A program made the position numbers and the translations under genes. A stretch of 6,112 bases of DNA, taken from Candidatus Woesearchaeota archaeon UBA153. Its GTDB lineage: Archaea; Nanobdellota; Nanobdellia; Woesearchaeales; UBA525. Below, in pieces: positions 4,316-6,112 of this stretch (its first letter is position 1; each line of letters opens with the position of its first letter). The notes beneath the pieces were generated by a model. That model made no database searches and was not told the origin of the DNA. It saw nothing but the letters and a program-made list of their open reading frames with translations. The stretch covers positions 1-6,112 of the forward strand of contig DASH01000031.1 in the NCBI GenBank assembly GCA_002503705.1. Direction: 5' to 3'.

Positions 4316-6112
4316 TCACTTTTGTATCGGGTCGAGGCTCGTCGTGCCGTTGACGTAACGGACGGGCGGCGCGCACTTGCCCTCGTAGCAGCGGAAGAAA
4401 TTGCCGCAGTCGACCAGCGTGCTCGTCACGGTCGTGTCGTTCGAGCAGTACCACTCCAGCACGGTGCGGCTGTCGAGACACGCGTCCGCGTAGTACGCGT
4501 CGCCGAGTTGGACGGTCGTTGCCGCCGTCGGCGTGATGCCCTTGTCAGGGTCGTGGCACTTCGATGGTGCTGTACACGCGCCGACAGCGGGGTCCGCGTC
4601 GTCGCAGTCCTTCGTCGCGTTGCAATACCACGGGCACGACTCCGGCTTCTCCGTCGCCACCGTCCCCCAGACGCAGTACCGGTCGCCATCGTCGTCCGTA
4701 CACCTGTTCTTCGGCGTGCCGTTCGGCGCCGCGAACGGTCCGAGCGGCATTCCCGCGAAGTAGAACTCGCGGAACGGGACTTTCAGCCGCGCGTACCCTT
4801 CCTCTCCCCAATCCGCGCCCCAACTGTTCTTGAGCTCCCACACCGTCTCGCCCGTCTCTGCCTCTGGCGCGTACCCTGCGAGGACCATGTCGTGGTTCCA
4901 CGCGGGATAGGTGATGCTCATCGGGCCGCGGTAGACGAGCGCGCGCTTCAGCTGCGTCTCGTTCTCCACGACGATCTCGTCGCTGCAGGAGCTCTCCCAT
5001 TTGTCGGTGAGCAGGAAGTTCTGGAAGCCGTTCGAGAACCAGCGGCGGAACTCCCACCCGTCGCAGAGCGTCGCTTTCGTGCAACCGTCGCTGCTCGACG
5101 CGCCTGTGTACGGGTCGCACACCTCGTCGATGAGACCGGTCGTGCTCGTCTTGCAGAAGAGCTGTCCCGGATAGCAACCTCCTGTCGTCACGGCGCACGC
5201 TTCGATGCCGCAGATTGGGTCGTCAGGATCGTCGAGATTGTTGCTGGACAGGTCGATGAGCATCTGCTCGGACAAGTCCCAGTCGAGAAGCGTGTTGTAG
5301 TGGACGTTCAACTGCGCTTCGAACGTGCCGACGGTGGCGAAGGCCCAGCAGTCGGGTCCGAGCTGTCGCTTGACGCTCGTCAGCCAGTTCTTGCCGTGCG
5401 CGTGGCGCCACGACCAGGCGAGCGGCACGGGTTGGGGAGTGACGTACGGTCCTCCTTTCGTCGCCGTCACTCGTGACGCGTCCGTTCTCGCGTCCATCGT
5501 CGGGTGTTGAGGTGCCGCTCGTGGTTCGAAGACGCCGCCTTTGTAGTAAGGAAGTATCGTCTGGTCCGCGTTCAAGCGTCCGTCCTCGCTGCGGAAGAGC
5601 GCGAGCTTCTGCTCGTACGAGTACGCGGAGACCGTTGTGTGTCCGGGCGTCCATCGGATTGCGCCGCTCGAGGATTGCGCGCGCAGCCAGGCGACGTTCT
5701 GGTCGTCGTGCGCGCGCTTGGCGCGGTACTCTTCGTTCGCGGCGCGGCGCTTCCCATCGTTCCGTGCAGTAATTTCTTCTAACGTGAGGGTCGCATGCTC
5801 GACCTGGATCTCGATCCGTCCTGCCGTCGGGCTCATCGCGCACGTCTCCACGCACGCGTCCGCGAAGCGGTAGTCGGTCTCCGGCGTGAGGGGCGGTGTC
5901 GCTTCGTAGACGAGGTGTCGCCGTCCTTGGTCGTCGAGGAGGAGGACGCGGACGAACCCGTCGTCCGCCGCGAAGGAGACGTTGCCGGTGACGCTGAGCG
6001 CCGTGACGCTCTTCTGTGGGAGCTCTCGCTGCGCGTCTCTCGTGTAGCGCTCGTGCACCGCCGTCCCCGTTTCCCGGTTTGGCTGTTCTTTCGCGAACGA
6101 GGGGCTCGCGAG
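4316..6112 (-). CDS. Secreted papain-type (C1) cysteine protease with Cys-rich tail, 5' end outside window
   Basis: Residues are numbered from the GTG at 6058; the frame continues open 18 codons further to the window edge. Those codons read LASPSFA|KEQPNRETGTA, like the end of a signal peptide and a short spacer, so the true start is outside. Residues 16-95 form a beta-rich domain with CVETC (69-73). A pro-region-like stretch (about 100-200, including SAYSYEQKLALF) leads into the catalytic domain, which begins near AWSWRHAHGKNWLTSVKRQ. Catalytic residues are Gln232 (oxyanion hole), Cys237 in DCWAF, His389 in WNHDMVLAGY and Asn411 in KNSWGADWGEEGY. After the protease come a DDDGD calcium-type motif (455-459), DCDDADP (484-490), and a Cys-rich module at about 501-562 (C501, C527, C538, C551, C557, C562). 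No C-terminal membrane anchor is visible. It should hydrolyse proteins outside the cell. Many cysteines suggest disulfides in the exported form. The substrate is unknown. Confidence 0.9.
   Translation of the reverse strand, partial: LASPSFAKEQPNRETGTAVHERYTRDAQRELPQKSVTALSVTGNVSFAADDGFVRVLLLDDQGRRHLVYEATPPLTPETDYRFADACVETCAMSPTAGRIEIQVEHATLTLEEITARNDGKRRAANEEYRAKRAHDDQNVAWLRAQSSSGAIRWTPGHTTVSAYSYEQKLALFRSEDGRLNADQTILPYYKGGVFEPRAAPQHPTMDARTDASRVTATKGGPYVTPQPVPLAWSWRHAHGKNWLTSVKRQLGPDCWAFATVGTFEAQLNVHYNTLLDWDLSEQMLIDLSSNNLDDPDDPICGIEACAVTTGGCYPGQLFCKTSTTGLIDEVCDPYTGASSSDGCTKATLCDGWEFRRWFSNGFQNFLLTDKWESSCSDEIVVENETQLKRALVYRGPMSITYPAWNHDMVLAGYAPEAETGETVWELKNSWGADWGEEGYARLKVPFREFYFAGMPLGPFAAPNGTPKNRCTDDDGDRYCVWGTVATEKPESCPWYCNATKDCDDADPAVGACTAPSKCHDPDKGITPTAATTVQLGDAYYADACLDSRTVLEWYCSNDTTVTSTLVDCGNFFRCYEGKCAPPVRYVNGTTSLDPIQK

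Noticed and set aside
4322..5476. 384-codon plus-strand open frame antisense to the C1 protease
   Set aside because: Its biased composition (Arg/Val/Ala-rich) and full overlap with a gene that has clear catalytic motifs mark it as a GC-driven shadow.

Overview
The window looks like a GC-rich archaeal chromosome segment. TATA-type promoter elements lie about 25-45 bases ahead of four of the five main genes; one gene sits close enough to its TATA box to be nearly leaderless, and two others carry a short GAGGTG/GGTGAT-type ribosome binding site. Two proteins, a SecB-like small protein and a secreted multidomain papain-type protease with a cysteine-rich tail, resemble families I associate with DPANN archaea (the Woesearchaeota/Pacearchaeota/Nanoarchaeota group). 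The DPANN assignment is an inference from remembered family patterns, not from a search.

Layout, left to right. Bases 1-124 hold a possible promoter and perhaps the first codons of a gene leaving the window on the minus strand. A minus-strand malate dehydrogenase (125-1063) follows. Its upstream region (1064-1234) contains a degenerate 17-bp tandem repeat. Next are a minus-strand secreted helical protein of unknown family (1235-2032) and a minus-strand M17 leucyl aminopeptidase (2132-3625). A divergent promoter region (3626-3776) separates the aminopeptidase from the plus-strand SecB-like gene (3777-4262). That gene converges, across a T-rich 53-bp spacer, on a large minus-strand gene for a secreted C1 protease (4316 to the right edge), which is cut by the window end.

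The genes appear to be separate transcription units, each with its own promoter, rather than one operon. Loose themes are peptide breakdown (cytosolic M17 aminopeptidase, extracellular C1 protease), export (a signal-peptide protein, a secreted protease and a possible export chaperone), and central carbon metabolism (malate dehydrogenase). I see no mobile element, CRISPR array, rRNA, recognisable tRNA or defence system, and no clear evidence of a new multi-gene system. The most notable items are the protease architecture, the SecB-like protein, the orphan secreted protein and the repeat cluster ahead of mdh. No intergenic stretch exceeds about 170 bases.
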